A stretch of 64,000 nucleotides of DNA from Ashinkailepas kermadecensis (Eukaryota > Arthropoda > Thecostraca > Neolepadidae), in assembly GCA_034440615.1 (NCBI GenBank), contig JAOTOM010004780.1:400854-464853 (forward strand), in the 5' to 3' direction. The notes under the pieces are model-generated. The model saw nothing but the letters and a program-made list of their open reading frames with translations. It ran no database searches and was not told where the DNA came from. The first letter of the stretch is position 1, and each line of letters begins with the position of its first letter. A program made the position numbers and the translations under genes. Below are positions 11,682-22,588 of this stretch, in pieces.

Positions 11682-12460
11682 CCTTGTATACGCATGACAA
11701 AACTTGTATTCACTGAAAGGGACAGCACAAGATAAAACACCCGGGTTAACGGCAGACAAATGCATTTGCTTGCGGCAGAAACAAAGTAAAAGTGCCATTG
11801 GGTATACACGTCTTCTGGAACCAAATTTAAACCGTATTTAAAAAACCGTCAGATATGTCATATGGGCTTGAAGCAAAAATTGGTACTACCTTCTAATAAA
11901 GGTATCATGGGATGCGCTGTCCCCTATGCCTCCGGTTCCCACAACTGCTCAGCTGATCTGGCCTTGGACAGCCCAGCCAGGTCAATAGCAGTCAATGGAA
12001 CCTTTTCATTAGCTGTTAAAATTTGATTGCTTTGCAATGCTAAAATCATACAAACGTAACGCGACTGCCTTAATTACCGATGCAAATTTTTTTTCTCGAC
12101 GGGAACAAAAGTTTGCGATGGAAGAACGAGAATGGGGAAGGACTTCCGGATAATGAAGGATTGGGTGAAGGGAAAACTGGACGCCCAATATCGTCAAGGA
12201 ATTAAGCTTGCTTCTTTGCGGCATACAACCTCAGTTCTCAAAGTAAAGATATCTTAATACGACCTTGAACGCGGCTGTTCATAATCTTAATTGGGAGTAC
12301 TTGATCGTGCTGCTTCATGGGGGGCGCCCCGGCACTGCGCTGACAAGCACCTATGGTGGCCACCCTACTTCGGGCATTCGCGGCTGTGGTTTCTATTGTT
12401 CTTGCAGCTATGAGCTACTGTTGAAGAATCACAAGCGTGCTGGAATATGCTTGGCCATCG
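11682..12460. other. Spacer, no gene seen
   Basis: AT-rich unique sequence. Short ORFs lack splice signals or recognisable residues. Confidence 0.3.
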
Positions 12461-12467
12461 CCACAAT

Positions 12468-12745
12468 AGGTAGGTAGGTGCCTACCGACCGAAGTGGACA
12501 GGTAAATTTGTGCCTTAAAGTGTTTTATGAATTCTTGGAATTTATATTTCAATGCAATGTTTATGAACGTGACGAAGCTGATGGAACCGCTCTTTTTCTG
12601 CACATGTGCTTACTTTTCAGGGCGTTATTGCAGTTTAAGGCAGGTAGGCACCTAGGTAGGTAGGTACGTAGGTAGGTTGACATGGTACCTACCTGACCAC
12701 AAGACAAGTTTTACACACATTTTAGGAATAGGTAGGTACCTTCAC
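12468..12745. repeat. GGTA-type microsatellite clusters
   Basis: Clusters of GGTA/TACC tetramers at about 12468-12485, 12643-12695 and 12727-12740. Between them lies a segment (ATGTTTATGAACGTGA) related to the arms of the fold-back element at 14590. Confidence 0.75.
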
Positions 12746-13065
12746 AAAGCATACAAAGGGGTTAGATTTGGTCAAGCTAGGTGGTATATATGTCGATCTA
12801 GGGAAAATAGGATTTTTTTGTATTTTTTTATACAAGGTATTTTAACATAAAAATGATGATGCGACCACTCATTATCTCTGCAAATGATTACTTTTTGTTG
12901 GCAAACAAATACACGATCATAGTCTTCACTCTGCAAATATAGCACATCACATATAATTATCCGTACCTGGTGTGTCGCAGACGTGATAATGAATCAATTA
13001 AAACTTCATATGGTTAGATTATATTATGATATAATATGTTTTATATGTTATGCTATGTTATTTTA

Positions 13066-13267
13066 GTCTAGGTTAGGTTAGGTTATATTTTTATTCCTAT
13101 TATTTATCTATTCATACGTAATTTTTGAACTCTTGACCATAAGCAGAACACGCCAGTGTTCTCCTGTATATGCAGTAACAATATGCAGTGTAATAATGGC
13201 AGATAATGTAGCATAATATAAAATATATATCATAATATAATCTAACTTAACCTAACCTAACCTAGCC
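13066..13267. repeat. Interstitial TTAGG telomere-type runs
   Basis: (TTAGG)3 occurs at about 13069-13085 and its complement (CCTAA)3 at about 13248-13265. The two runs face in opposite orientation on either side of the small nested palindrome. TTAGG is the usual arthropod telomere unit. Confidence 0.75.
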
Positions 13268-13582
13268 AGGAAACCCGAATCGTCCGAAACAAATTTTTTG
13301 TCCATGTCATAAAATATATGAAAAATAAAATAACGCAGCATTGCAAGGAACTTCCGGCCTTGGCTGTGGATGCGTCAGGTTGCACATATTCATTCTCAGA
13401 AATAAATGTCTAATTAAGGCAGAAACATAAAAGTCAAAGTCATGAAGTATTCAGGCTTAATAAGAGCCACAGGGGCCCATCTGGGTTAAGCCTATCTAGA
13501 AAAGGTACTAGAAATGTACATACTCCCACCCCAATCAATCCCTTATCCAAAGTTCCTAGGAAGCTATATATCCCAGCCTATC

Positions 13583-13975
13583 TAGCACCACTCACTTGCT
13601 ACCGCATAACACCCTCAACAATCACAAGCTCCTCCCATCATACCCATCATGCCACCATAGACAATCTTATCAGCATCACATCCTGAAGGAAGGTGCCGAA
13701 TCCACTGCTAGGCACATCCCACACAAATTCATAAAGCATTCAGACTTAATAAAAGACTCACTTGCTATTGCATAATACACTGAACAATTACAAACTCCTC
13801 CCATCATACCCATTGTGCTACCATAGACAATCTCATCAGTATCACATCCCGAAGGAAGGTGCTGAATCCACTGCTAGGTACACCCTATATAAAGTTATAA
13901 AGCATTTAGACTTAATAAGAGACTCACTTGCTATTGCATAACACACTCCACACAATTACAAACTCCTTCAAACTC
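13583..13975. repeat. 167-bp tandem repeat, ~2.3 copies
   Basis: The marker CACTTGCTACCGCATAACAC recurs at about 13591, 13758 and 13925, a 167-bp spacing. The units also share CTCCCATCATACCCAT and GAAGGAAGGTGC. It lies within the loop of fold-back element 1. Confidence 0.8.
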
Positions 13976-14589
13976 CCAACTCCTCCCTGTTGATCAACCC
14001 TCCCTGGAATACAGAAAAGCAATCCCCCTAGTCTGATAATGATTGTCTATACCTAAGAAACATAAGGAAACATAGAAACATAAGGTTTTCAATGTCAGAG
14101 TATTAAATTGAGTGCATGAAGTATTGAATTTCTTGTTTATCACATCTTTGACACACCAGATACGGATAATTATATGAGATGTGCTATATTTGCAGGTTGA
14201 AGATTATGATTGTGTATTTGTTTGCCAACTGCAAAATAATCATTTGCAGAGAAAATGAGTGGTCACATCATCATTTTTATGTTAAAATACCCTGCATTAA
14301 AAAAAGGATTCCCAAAAATCAAAATTTACCTTGATTGATATATTTACCAGCTAGGTTAGGTTAGGGTTTTGTTAAGGCAGAATAATTTTCAATTTTTGTT
14401 TGAAATAAAAAAAAGATTTTTTTTCTTGAAAAACAGTTCAGGCTAGCTTAGGTTATGTTTGGTTAGGGTTTTGTGGGTCAGAAAAATTTTCAATGAAAAA
14501 AATGTTAGTTTTTTCTTCAAAAACAGTTCAGGTTAGGATAGGTTAGGTTTTTAAGTTGAATAAAAAAAATTGTTGATAAATTTTTCTTA

Positions 14590-15505
14590 AAAGGTGTTTT
14601 GGGAATTATTGGATTTTTTTTGCAGAATACCATGTTTATGAACCCGATTCGGAAGATGCGATCATTCGTTTTCTCCGTAAATGCTTACGTCTCGGTTAAT
14701 CTTAGCGATAATATCTATAATGCACCATATATGCCACACCGCTGCTCTTTGTTGCATAATTTATCCACCCCTCACCTGGCACTTCTCAGACGTGATTAAA
14801 GGGACATTCAACACTTCACGCAGTTGATTCAACACTTTCACGTTGAAAATGCTTCATTTCTGCCTCTTTGCCACATAGATGACACACCACTACTATTCCA
14901 CCACAATGCCGAAAAAGACTAAACATACAGCACAGATCAGAGAGCAGCCGGCTTCTGCGCGGTCTCGTCTTGCCTCACGACTTCCAACAAATAGTATGAT
15001 AATTCATAATTAAATAGGAAAACCTAACCTAACCTAACCTAACCTATCGTAATACAATCGACTCTTATCTAAACTAATATAAACTCATATATTATAATTT
15101 AAAAACACAAGCGTAATATTTATTGTGACGTCATCCGTACATCACGGCCTCAAGCCGTGCTCTTCTTAGTTTTTTCGGCGTTCTGGTAGAGTAGTAGTGG
15201 TGTGTCATCTATGTGGCAAAGAGGTGGAAATGAAGCATTTTCAACGTGAAAAAGTGTTGAATCAACTGCTTAAAGTGTTGAATGTCCCTTTAATCACATC
15301 TGAGAAGTGCCAGGTGAGGGATGGATAAATTATGCAACAAATAACAGCGGTGTGGCATATATGGCGCATTATAGATATTATTGCTAAGATTAACCGAGAC
15401 GTAAGCATTTACTGAGAAAACGAATGATTTCATCTTCCAAATCACGTTCATAAACATGACATTCCGCAAAAAATCCAACAATTCCCAAAACACCTTTTAA
15501 GAAAA
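14590..15505. mobile_element. Fold-back (inverted-repeat) element 2
   Basis: The left arm (~14590-14920) and right arm (~15175-15505) are near-perfect reverse complements. Both begin AAAAGGTGTTTTGGGAATT when read inward. The arms encode matching ~66-residue ORFs in opposite orientation (MFMN..RKM.SFVFSVNAYVSVNLS), but there is no sign that these are real proteins. The ~250-bp centre contains (AACCT)5 at 15021-15045. Confidence 0.8.
15021..15045. repeat. (AACCT)5 interstitial telomere repeat
   Basis: Five perfect units of the complement of TTAGG. They lie almost exactly at the centre of symmetry of fold-back element 2. Confidence 0.9.
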
Positions 15506-15659
15506 AAATACCAAATTGTTTGCAAATTTTCCATGAAAAAATTGCTTTCTTGCATGGATGGTTAGGCTAGGTTAAGTTAGGTTATGTTACACCATTTTGT
15601 CTTCATTTTTAACATTACTTTTTATGCTATGTTAATGTTACCCAACTCCAAGCCCTTTT

Positions 15660-15740
15660 TGGGCATTGTACACTACAGTGTACCTATATTGTGTACACTG
15701 TACAGGCCAGTGCACAGTGTACAGTGTACACTGTGCAGGC
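15660..15740. repeat. GTACAC/GTGTAC palindromic repeat
   Basis: A cluster of TGTACACTGTACA-type self-complementary motifs that could form a cruciform. Confidence 0.7.
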
Positions 15741-15881
15741 TCCTTTGAGCATGTATGGATGGAGATATTGATGTGGTATGTGATCCACTTTTGTGTTACA
15801 CAAGATTGATTGAATAAGACTAGGTAGGCATTAGTGGGTGTGTAGGATGTTGGTGGATAGTTTCTTTGGAATCTAGTATGT

Positions 15882-16046
15882 TGGTTGGTTGGTTATTGGT
15901 TTTACTACACGTCGACCATTGAGTCATATAGCGTCGCCAATATCTCATGCCGATTGGTCGCGGGCGAAGAGTAGCGACAGGTGAGATTCGAACCCACAAT
16001 CTTTCGATTGCGAGACGAGCATCTTACCCCTAGACCACTCGTCCCC
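15882..16046 (-). mobile_element. tRNA-derived SINE, full-length copy
   Basis: Same family as 8330-8488, in reverse orientation. The B box reads GGTTCGAATCTCACC on the minus strand. It is bounded by the 15-bp duplication TGGAATCTAGTATGT (15867-15881) / TGGAATTTAGTATGT (16047-16061), with one mismatch. The tail is (AACC)n. Confidence 0.93.
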
Positions 16047-16099
16047 TGGAATTTAGTATGTGATATTGGTTGGGTTGCTGAGTATCTGTTTGTCCAGGC

Positions 16100-17412
16100 T
16101 CATGTTCTCTGTGTTAGAACAGATGGCATTGTGTCACATTGTTCAGCTTGTGGTGTGATGCTGGCCTGGCAGTGATGTTGTTCTGTGTGTTAAGACAGAT
16201 AGCCTTGTGCCACGTTGTTGAGCGTGTGGTGTGATGCTGGCCTGGCCATGGTGTTATTCTCTGTGTTAGGAAAGATGGCGTTGTGCAGCGTGTGGTGTGA
16301 CGCTGGCCTGGCCTGGTGTTGTTCTGTGTGTTAAGACAGATGGCGTTGTGCCATGTTGTTCAGCATGTGGTGTGACGCTGACCTGGTCTGGCCTGGCCGT
16401 GGTGTTGTTCTGTGTGTTAAGACAGATGGCGTTGTGCCATGCTGTTCAGCGTGTGGTGTGACGCTGACCTGGCCTGGCCTGGCCGTGGTGTTGTTCTGTG
16501 TGTTAAGACAGATGGCGTTGTGCCACGTTGTTCAGCATGTGGCGTGACGCTGGCTTGGCCTGGCGTTGGTCTGTGTGTTAAGACAGATGGTGTTGTGCCA
16601 TGTTGTGCAGCGTGTGGTGTGACGCTGACCTGGCCTGGCCTGGCCTGGCCTGGCCTGGCCGTGGTGTTTGTTGTTCTGTGTGTTAAGACAGATGACATTG
16701 TGCAGCGTGTGGTGTGACGCTGGCCTGGCCTGGCGTTGTTCCGTCTGTTAAGACAGATGGCGTTGTGCTACGTTGTTGAGCGTGTGGTGTGATGCTGGCC
16801 TGGCCTGGCGTTGTTCCGTGTGTTAAGACAGATGGCGTTGTGCCACGTTGTTGAGCGTGTGGTGTGACGCTGGCGTGGCCTGGCGTTGTTCCGTCTGTTA
16901 AGACAGATGGCGTTGTGCCACGTTGTTCAGCGTGTGGTGTGATGCTGGCTTGGCCTGGCGTTGTTCTGTGTGTTAAGACAGATGGCGTTGTGCCACGTTG
17001 TTCAGCGTGTGTTGTGACGCTGGCCTGGCCTGGCGTTGTTCCGTCTGTTAAGACAGATGGCGTTGTGCCACGTTGTTGAGCGTGTGGTGTGACGCTGGCC
17101 TGGCCTGGCGTTGTTCCGTGTGTTAAGACAGATGGCGTTGTGCCACGTTGTTCAGCGTGTGGTGTGACGCTGGCCTGGCCTGGCCTGGCGTTGTTCCGTG
17201 TGTTAAGACAGATGGCGTTGTGCCACGTTGTGCAGCGTGTGGTGTGACGCTGGCCTGGCCTGGCGTTGTTCCGTGTGTTAAGACAGATGGCGTTGTGCCA
17301 CGTTGTTCAGCGTGTGTTGTGACGCTGGCCTGGCCTGGCGTTGTTCCGTGTGTTAAGACAGATGGCGTTGTGCCACGTTGTGCAGCGTGTGGTGTGACGC
17401 TGGCCTGGCCGT
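16100..17412. repeat. ~75-bp minisatellite upstream of the CAP-Gly exon
   Basis: The unit contains TGTTAAGACAGATGGCGTTG, GCGTGTGGTGTGACGCTGG and a variable number of CCTGG pentamers. About 16-17 units end within some 12 bases of the acceptor used by the exon at 17425. Variation in the CCTGG number alters unit length (74-80). Confidence 0.9.
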
Positions 17413-17424
17413 GCCGTGCCGCAG

Positions 17425-17610
17425 TCTGCGGTGATGGAGCGCGGCAGCGGCGAGACGTCGCCGGGGCCGAAGCCGGAGCCGGAGCCGCGCCGCCTGGCGG
17501 TGTCGGACCGGGTGGTGTGGCGCAGCCCGCTCGGCACCCGCATCGGCACCGTCCGCTGGCTGGGGCAGCTGCCGCAGCTGGGCCACCCGCTCACCGCCGG
17601 CATTGAGCTG
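17425..17610 (+). CDS. CAP-Gly exon 1 (CYLD-like CAP-Gly domain, N-terminal half)
   Basis: The exon follows an acceptor GCCGCAG| (17422-17424) and ends at CTG|GTGAGTG (donor 17611), phase 0. Alternatively the ATG at 17434, in a good context (GTGATGG), is the start codon. After a Pro/Glu-rich leader the peptide is RVVWRSPLGTRIGTVRWLGQ and continues to HPLTAGIEL. This is the first half of a CAP-Gly domain; G-x-V/I-R-W-I/L-G-Q-x-P and A-G-I/L-E-L are the signature of the CYLD-type subgroup. CAP-Gly domains bind microtubule or EEY/F-like tails; in CYLD one of them binds NEMO. The next exon (22438) completes the domain in phase. The 3' end of the exon is copied into a tandem array (17594-18040). 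Confidence 0.75.
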
Positions 17611-18370
17611 GTGAGTGACGCCGGCACTGCACTGGTAGTGTCGCCGGTATGTGACTGCTGAGTACCGCCGGCATTGAGCTGGTGAGTGACGCCGGCACTG
17701 CACTGGTAGTGTCGCCGGTATGCGACTGCTGAGTACCGCCGGCATTGAGCTGGTGAGTGACGCCGGCACTGCACTGGTAGTGTCGCCGGTATGTGACTGC
17801 TGAGTACCGCCGGCATTGAGCTGGTGAGTGACGCCGGCACTGCACTGGTAGTGTCGCCGGTATGTGACTGCTGAGTACCGCCGGCATTGAGCTGGTGAGT
17901 GACGCCGGCACTGCACTGGTAGTGTCGCCGGTATGTGACTGCTGAGTACCGCCGGCATTGAGCTGGTGAGTGACGCCGGCACTGCACTGGTAGTGTCGCC
18001 GGTATGTGACTGCTGAGTACCGCCGGCATTGAGCTGGTGAGTACCGCCGGCACTGAACTGATAGTATTGCCGGTATTTGGCTGCTGAACCCTGTCAGTAT
18101 TGATGTGTGGTGAGTATTGCTGGTGTGTGGCTGCTGAGCATCTCCGGTATTGATCTGGTGAGTATTGCCGATATGTGGCTGCTGAGTACCGCCGCTATTG
18201 ATTTGGTGAGTATTGCCAGTATTTTGGTGCTGAGTAACACCGGCATTGAACTGGTGAGTATTGCCGGTATTGTGCTGGCACTTGCTACTGGTATTGGCCT
18301 GTTAAACATCGTCGGTATAGGGCTGGTGAGTACTGGCGATATTGAGGTGGTGAGTGCGACCACTACTGCC
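17611..18370 (+). repeat. 71-bp tandem array copying the exon end and donor splice site
   Basis: Each unit contains ACCGCCGGCATTGAGCTG|GTGAGTGA, meaning the last ~17 bases of the exon at 17425-17610 plus its donor, followed by ~46 bases of intron. Units begin at 17593, 17664, 17735, 17806, 17877, 17948 and 18019 (exact 71-bp period, nearly identical). From ~18040 to ~18370 the units are shorter and diverged (ATTGATCTGGTGAGTATTGC and similar). The first unit is the real exon end. Confidence 0.95.
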
Positions 18371-18759
18371 GATATCGGGCTAACCGTCTCGGATGATGGG
18401 TTTGGATTTGGGATATGAGATATGTGGGTGGTGCCCTGTGTTGGGAACATGTGTTGCATGAGGCATACTGACTGTCAAGCATGATATATGTTGTGTTTTT
18501 ATTGTATTTGCATCGTGCTTGCATAATGTGGTGCATAGTTTGCATGTTTTAATCTCGTTTTATTTCTTTCAGCTAACCAAATCATTTTATATTTGGCTGA
18601 TGTGACTTGGGGTCTAAGGAAAACTCAGTTCGTCTTAATCGGCATGTCAGCCATCAATGCTGTAAGCAATTGAGACTGCCGACATGCAGCTAGTGTTCCG
18701 AGTGACCTGCAACCACCGGCCCCTTGTATTAGTGGCGTTGGGCGATGGCCACTGGGTGG

Positions 18760-19165
18760 TGATGGTGTGTGGTGTTTGACGGTGGTCCCTGTGTGGCGTT
18801 GGGCAGTGGTCCCTGTCTGGTGTTGGACGGTGGTCCATATGTGGCGATGGTGTGTGGTGTCGGACGGTGGTCCGTGTGTAGTGTGGGACGGTGGTCCGTG
18901 TGGTGTGGGGCGGTGGTCCCCGTGTGTAGTGTGGGACGGTGGTCCGTGTGTGGTGTGGGGCGGTGGTCCGTGTGTGGTGTGGGGCGGTGGTCCGTGTGTG
19001 GTGTGGGGCGGTGGTCCGTGTGTGGTGTGGGGCGGTGGTCCGTGTGTGGTGTTGGGCGGCGGTGGTGTGTGGTGTGGGACGGTGGTCCGTGTGTGGTGTG
19101 GGGCGGTGGTCCGTGTGTGGTGTTGGGCGGCGGTGGTGTGTGGTGTGGGACGGTGGTCATCTGGC
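18760..19165. repeat. 24-bp GT-rich minisatellite
   Basis: The unit GGTGGTCCGTGTGTGGTGTG plus GGGC repeats about 14 times. 24 is a multiple of three, so all frames stay open on both strands; the predicted WSVCGVGR and HTDHRPTP peptides are artefacts. Confidence 0.93.
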
Positions 19166-19339
19166 CGGGCTGAAGACCGGCTGACTGAGCTGGACGAGAG
19201 CCCGGCGCGCGGCCGGCCGACGGCCCACTTGGCTCGCGGCGGGCCCGACCGGCAGCGCTCTGTTTGTTTATGCACCGCGCATCGATCACCGGACCGTCTG
19301 GCGTCTGCCGCCCGGCAACCGGCCTGGTGCAACCGGTCC

Positions 19340-19700
19340 ATGACGCTCGAGCTCACCGGCATGGCAGTGGTGTTGGTGCAGGAGGGGGTACACCGTGATC
19401 ACCCGACCGTCTGGCGTCTGCCGCCCTGCAACCGGCTGGTGCGGTCCATGACGCTGGCTCATCGCGCGTGACAGTGGTGTTGGTGCAGGAGGGGGTACAC
19501 CGTGTGACAGTGGTGTTGGTGCAGGAGGGGGTACACCGTGATCACCCGACCGTCTGGTCTGCCGCCCGGCAACCGGCCTGGTGACGGTTGACGCTCCTAC
19601 GCGTGGCAGTGGTGTTGGTGCAGGAGGGGGTACACCGTGTGACAGTGGTGTTGGTGCAGGAGGGGGTACACCGTGTGACAGTGGTGTTGGTGCAGGGGTC
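19340..19700. repeat. Composite minisatellite (36-bp and ~45-bp units)
   Basis: Units GACAGTGGTGTTGGTGCAGG + AGGGGGTACACCGTGT alternate with GATCACCCGACCGTCTGGCG + TCTGCCGCCCGGCAACCGG blocks in higher-order order. Confidence 0.85.
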
Positions 19701-20810
19701 CCTCCCTCTGAGGCGGGGTAGATGTGCACCATTGTGACGATGATGTGTGGTATGCGGCTCCAGTCGTGGGAGGAGGTTTTCAATGTCGGAGCGGCTGGAT
19801 TCAAAGCTCCGTTCGTTCTCCTCGTGCCGATGGTGTATGGGGGGGGGTGCCATCCCCGTGCCAATGGCGCAGGCGTGGGGATGCGCACCTCGTTGGAGGT
19901 CGCGTGACATTGCATGCAGGGTTGGAGATCTCATGAAGTCAGGAGGGTGCAAGTCTTTATTTTCGAGACAGATTAAATAGGGAATTGACAAATTAACGCA
20001 ATTAACAAATTGACAGTTAGCCGGCATGGTACCAAACTAGGGGGGGGGTATCCAGACCCCCCCCTCTACCCCCCCGGATCTCCAGCCATGATTGCGTGAC
20101 CAATCGATAATGTGTTTGTTTAAAGTGGATGGAAGTGAAGCGAGTGGACGACCTCTCCAATTTAGCGTTTGATAGTTTTGGTTGGTGGACGTGATCGTCG
20201 GCATCTTTAAACACACGCCTTTCAAACCTAGTACACCGGTGATTCGTCGGTGAGAACGTGCCGTAGCGAATGCAGGTCAGTTCGTGACGACTGGCGAGAA
20301 CAGAGTTGACAAAAGACGTTTCTGGATGCTTCGCATCCAGAGCATTATCCTCTCGAGAAAATTTCCCTCTCGCTTTTCCGATTTGGAGGTCGAATGGTGC
20401 GATTTGGGAATGAACTGCGCTGTGACAAAGCACTCAAGATTCGTTGGAAAAAGCAAACTCAGCTTCTGATGGTGCACATTTGATAACAAAAATTATCCTC
20501 CCCGTATTCGATTATCCAATAATTTCCTCTCCACATCCAGAATTACAAAGTATAAATCCAACATTGGTCAATAGAGAAAACTCCTGCCGGGAACGGTTGC
20601 GAAGCAAGGTAATTAGGCAACAGTTGCTCACACACTATCCTGGGCTGTCGAGAGCGACTTTTTTGTGTGGGTGGGGGTGCAGCATTCGCTCACAAACTTC
20701 CTTCCACCGTCGCCTGGACGCGGAACAACCCTTCCATCGGCGCCCGCCTCTGATTCGCTGTCTGCGGCAGTACGGTTGAGGAGACGGCACTTCAGCGAAC
20801 CCCGCTCACA
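19701..20810. other. Intronic or intergenic spacer, no gene seen
   Basis: Unique sequence with short ORFs but no conserved peptide. A run of G (20041-20049) and a C-rich stretch lie near 20060. Confidence 0.35.
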
Positions 20811-21125
20811 GTTGATGTCAGCTGGCGGCGGTCGGCAGCTGTTGCAGTGACGTCACCCACCTCCACACCCTGAGCTGGCGGCGGTCGGCAGCGTTTGCGT
20901 GACAGCTGTTGCGTGACGTCACCCACCTCCAACCCTGAGCTGGCGGCGGTGCGTTTGCGTCGGCGCTGTTGGTCGGCGCTGTTGCGTGACGTCCCCACCT
21001 CCCACCCTGAGCTGGCGGCGGTCGGCAGCTTTGCGTCGGCAGCTGTTGCAGTGACGTCACCCACCTCCACACCCTGAGCTGGCGGCGGTCGGTAGCTGTT
21101 GCGGTGACGTCGCCCACCTCCACAC
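20811..21125. repeat. ~53-bp minisatellite with CGTCACCCACCTCC motif
   Basis: About five units carrying CTGAGCTGGCGGCGGTCGGC and TGACGTCACCCACCTCCAC, with indels between units. The frequent TGACGTCA sequences are CRE-like palindromes by chance of the repeat. Confidence 0.85.
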
Positions 21126-21837
21126 CCATTAGATGTCAGACCCCCACCCCCATCCCCACCCCGCACCCGTCGCCGCGTTTGAAGACGGTGCGTGGTCCGT
21201 CCTGCAGAGGCGGTTACTGGTGCAGACGGACGTCGACAGCTGCCGTCTGCGGGAGCTCGCGAACACTGGGCGACAGCTGGAGGGGCGGCGGTGTGTGTGG
21301 GGGGAGGGGGGGGCAGGGTGTCTCGGGTAAGACTGATCAGCTGTGGCGGCCGAGTGTTCTCCGCGGGTGTTCATTGCAGGGTGTAATGCGTTGCGTGTTA
21401 TCACAGCGAAACTGCGAGCCGCCTGTCGACAGGGGCGTTGACAGCTGGTCAATGCCGTCGAGATGACGTCATTCTCCGATTGGAGGGCGCACGGCTGTTC
21501 CAAGTGACCGCATCTGAGCTGGCAAGAAACCAATGCGTTTCACCGCTTTCCATCAATACGTGGTTGAGTTCCAAACGGGGGTGACGTCTGAGTAATCTTC
21601 GACTTCGTGTATTTTAAAAGAAAGATTAAAATGCAACGTACATTTGTCATCTTGAATGATTCCCAGATAAACTGCTAATTGCCGACGCGATAAGTGATGA
21701 TGTGCTGTTGCAATCAATTCATGAGGCTGTTTTAAGCATGAAGGCAATAGCTACCTATCTCATTATTTCCACACAGTTTCACCTCATGCAAATGAAGCTG
21801 ACAGTGGGCGACGACGGCTACCCTGCGGCCGTGTGTC

Positions 21838-22437
21838 GTTTGACTGCCGTGTCACCGCTAACGGTCCCGGACGCGTCCTCTTTCGACAGGACTACGAGCT
21901 GCCGCGCGGCGGCACCGACGGCTGGCACGACGGCCGCTTCCTGTTATCTGTCGTCTGACTGCCGTGTCACCACTAACGGTCCCGGACGCGTCCTCTCTCG
22001 ACAGGACTACGAGCTGCCGCGCACCGACTGCTGGCACGACTGCCGCTTCCTGTTATCTGTCTCTGACTGCCGTAAGTCCCATCGGTCCCGGACGCGTCCT
22101 CTCTCGACAGGACTACGAGCTGCCCGCGGCGCCCGACGGCTGGCCACGGCCGCTTCCTGTTATCGGACTGCCGTACCACTAACGGTCCCGAACCCCCCCT
22201 CTCTACAGGAAAACACGCGCCCCCGCGGGGCCGCCCCGGCGGGGGGCACGACGGCCGCTTCCTGTTATCTGTTGTCTGACCGCCGTGTCACCGACTAACG
22301 GTCCCGGACGCGTCCTCTCTCGACAGGACTACGAGCCCCCGGCGGCCCCGACGGCCGGCAACAACCCCCCCTCCCTTTTTTTTTTTTTTGACTGCCGTGT
22401 CACCACTAACGGTCCCGGACGCGTCCTCTCTCGACAG
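21838..22437 (+). repeat. ~112-bp tandem array copying an acceptor and the start of CAP-Gly exon 2
   Basis: Units start TGACTGCCGTGTCACCACTA at about 21840, 21957, 22064, 22165, 22277 and 22389. They contain the pyrimidine tract, the acceptor TCGACAG| and then ~56 bases identical or close to the start of the real exon (GACTACGAGCTGCCGCGCGG...CTTCCTGTT). Only the last unit continues into a full exon. In the others the frame meets a stop soon after (FLLSVV*). Units around 22180-22385 have abnormal C and T homopolymers. Confidence 0.95.
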
Positions 22438-22588
22438 GACTACGAGCTGCCGCGCGGCGGCACCGACGGCTGGCACGACGGCCGCTTCCTGTTCCGGGCG
22501 CGCGCCAAGCACGGCCAGCTGGTGTCGGCCGAAGAGCTGGTGCTGGAGGACGAGTACTTTGGCCGGTCGGCGGCATCGGCGGCGGCAG
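22438..22588 (+). CDS. CAP-Gly exon 2 (C-terminal half of the domain)
   Basis: The acceptor is TCGACAG| and the donor GCAG|GTGGGG (22589). It enters in phase 0 and leaves in phase 1. The peptide DYELPRGGTDGWHDGRFLF continues with RARAKHGQLVSAEELVLEDEYF. It completes the CAP-Gly domain: the GKNDG loop of classical CAP-Gly proteins is replaced by GGTDG, close to the GCTDG of a CYLD CAP-Gly domain, followed by the usual G-R-F-L-F strand and the hydrophobic FV/LV end. Joined to exon 1 it gives ...TAGIEL|DYELPRGG.... The acceptor and first 56 bases are multiplied upstream. Confidence 0.8.

Larger units (their letters stand above)
12830..14300. mobile_element. AT-rich fold-back (inverted-repeat) element 1
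   Basis: The left arm (~12830-12990) and the right arm (~14137-14300) are reverse complements with about 85-90% identity, for example TTTTAACATAAAAATGATGA on the left, matched in reverse on the right. A smaller inverted pair is nested inside (13014-13065 with 13195-13248). The interior also holds a 167-bp tandem repeat and TTAGG runs. No transposase ORF is visible, so it could be a non-autonomous DNA transposon (MITE-like) or a composite palindrome. Confidence 0.65.

Noticed and set aside
14599..15493. Small conserved gene pair (MFMN...VSVNLS) in opposite orientation
   Set aside because: The similarity comes from the arms of fold-back element 2; no start context, stop conservation or splice sites support a protein.
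17307..18053. Minus-strand ORF of 248 residues (QCRRYSAVTYRRHY repeats)
   Set aside because: Antisense translation of the 71-bp donor-copying array; no splice or coding support.
16100..19700. CRISPR-like array
   Set aside because: Direct tandem repeats without unique spacers, in a eukaryotic sequence.
20811..21125. CRE-type regulatory cluster (TGACGTCA)
   Set aside because: The motif recurs only because it lies within a tandem repeat unit; no promoter was seen nearby.
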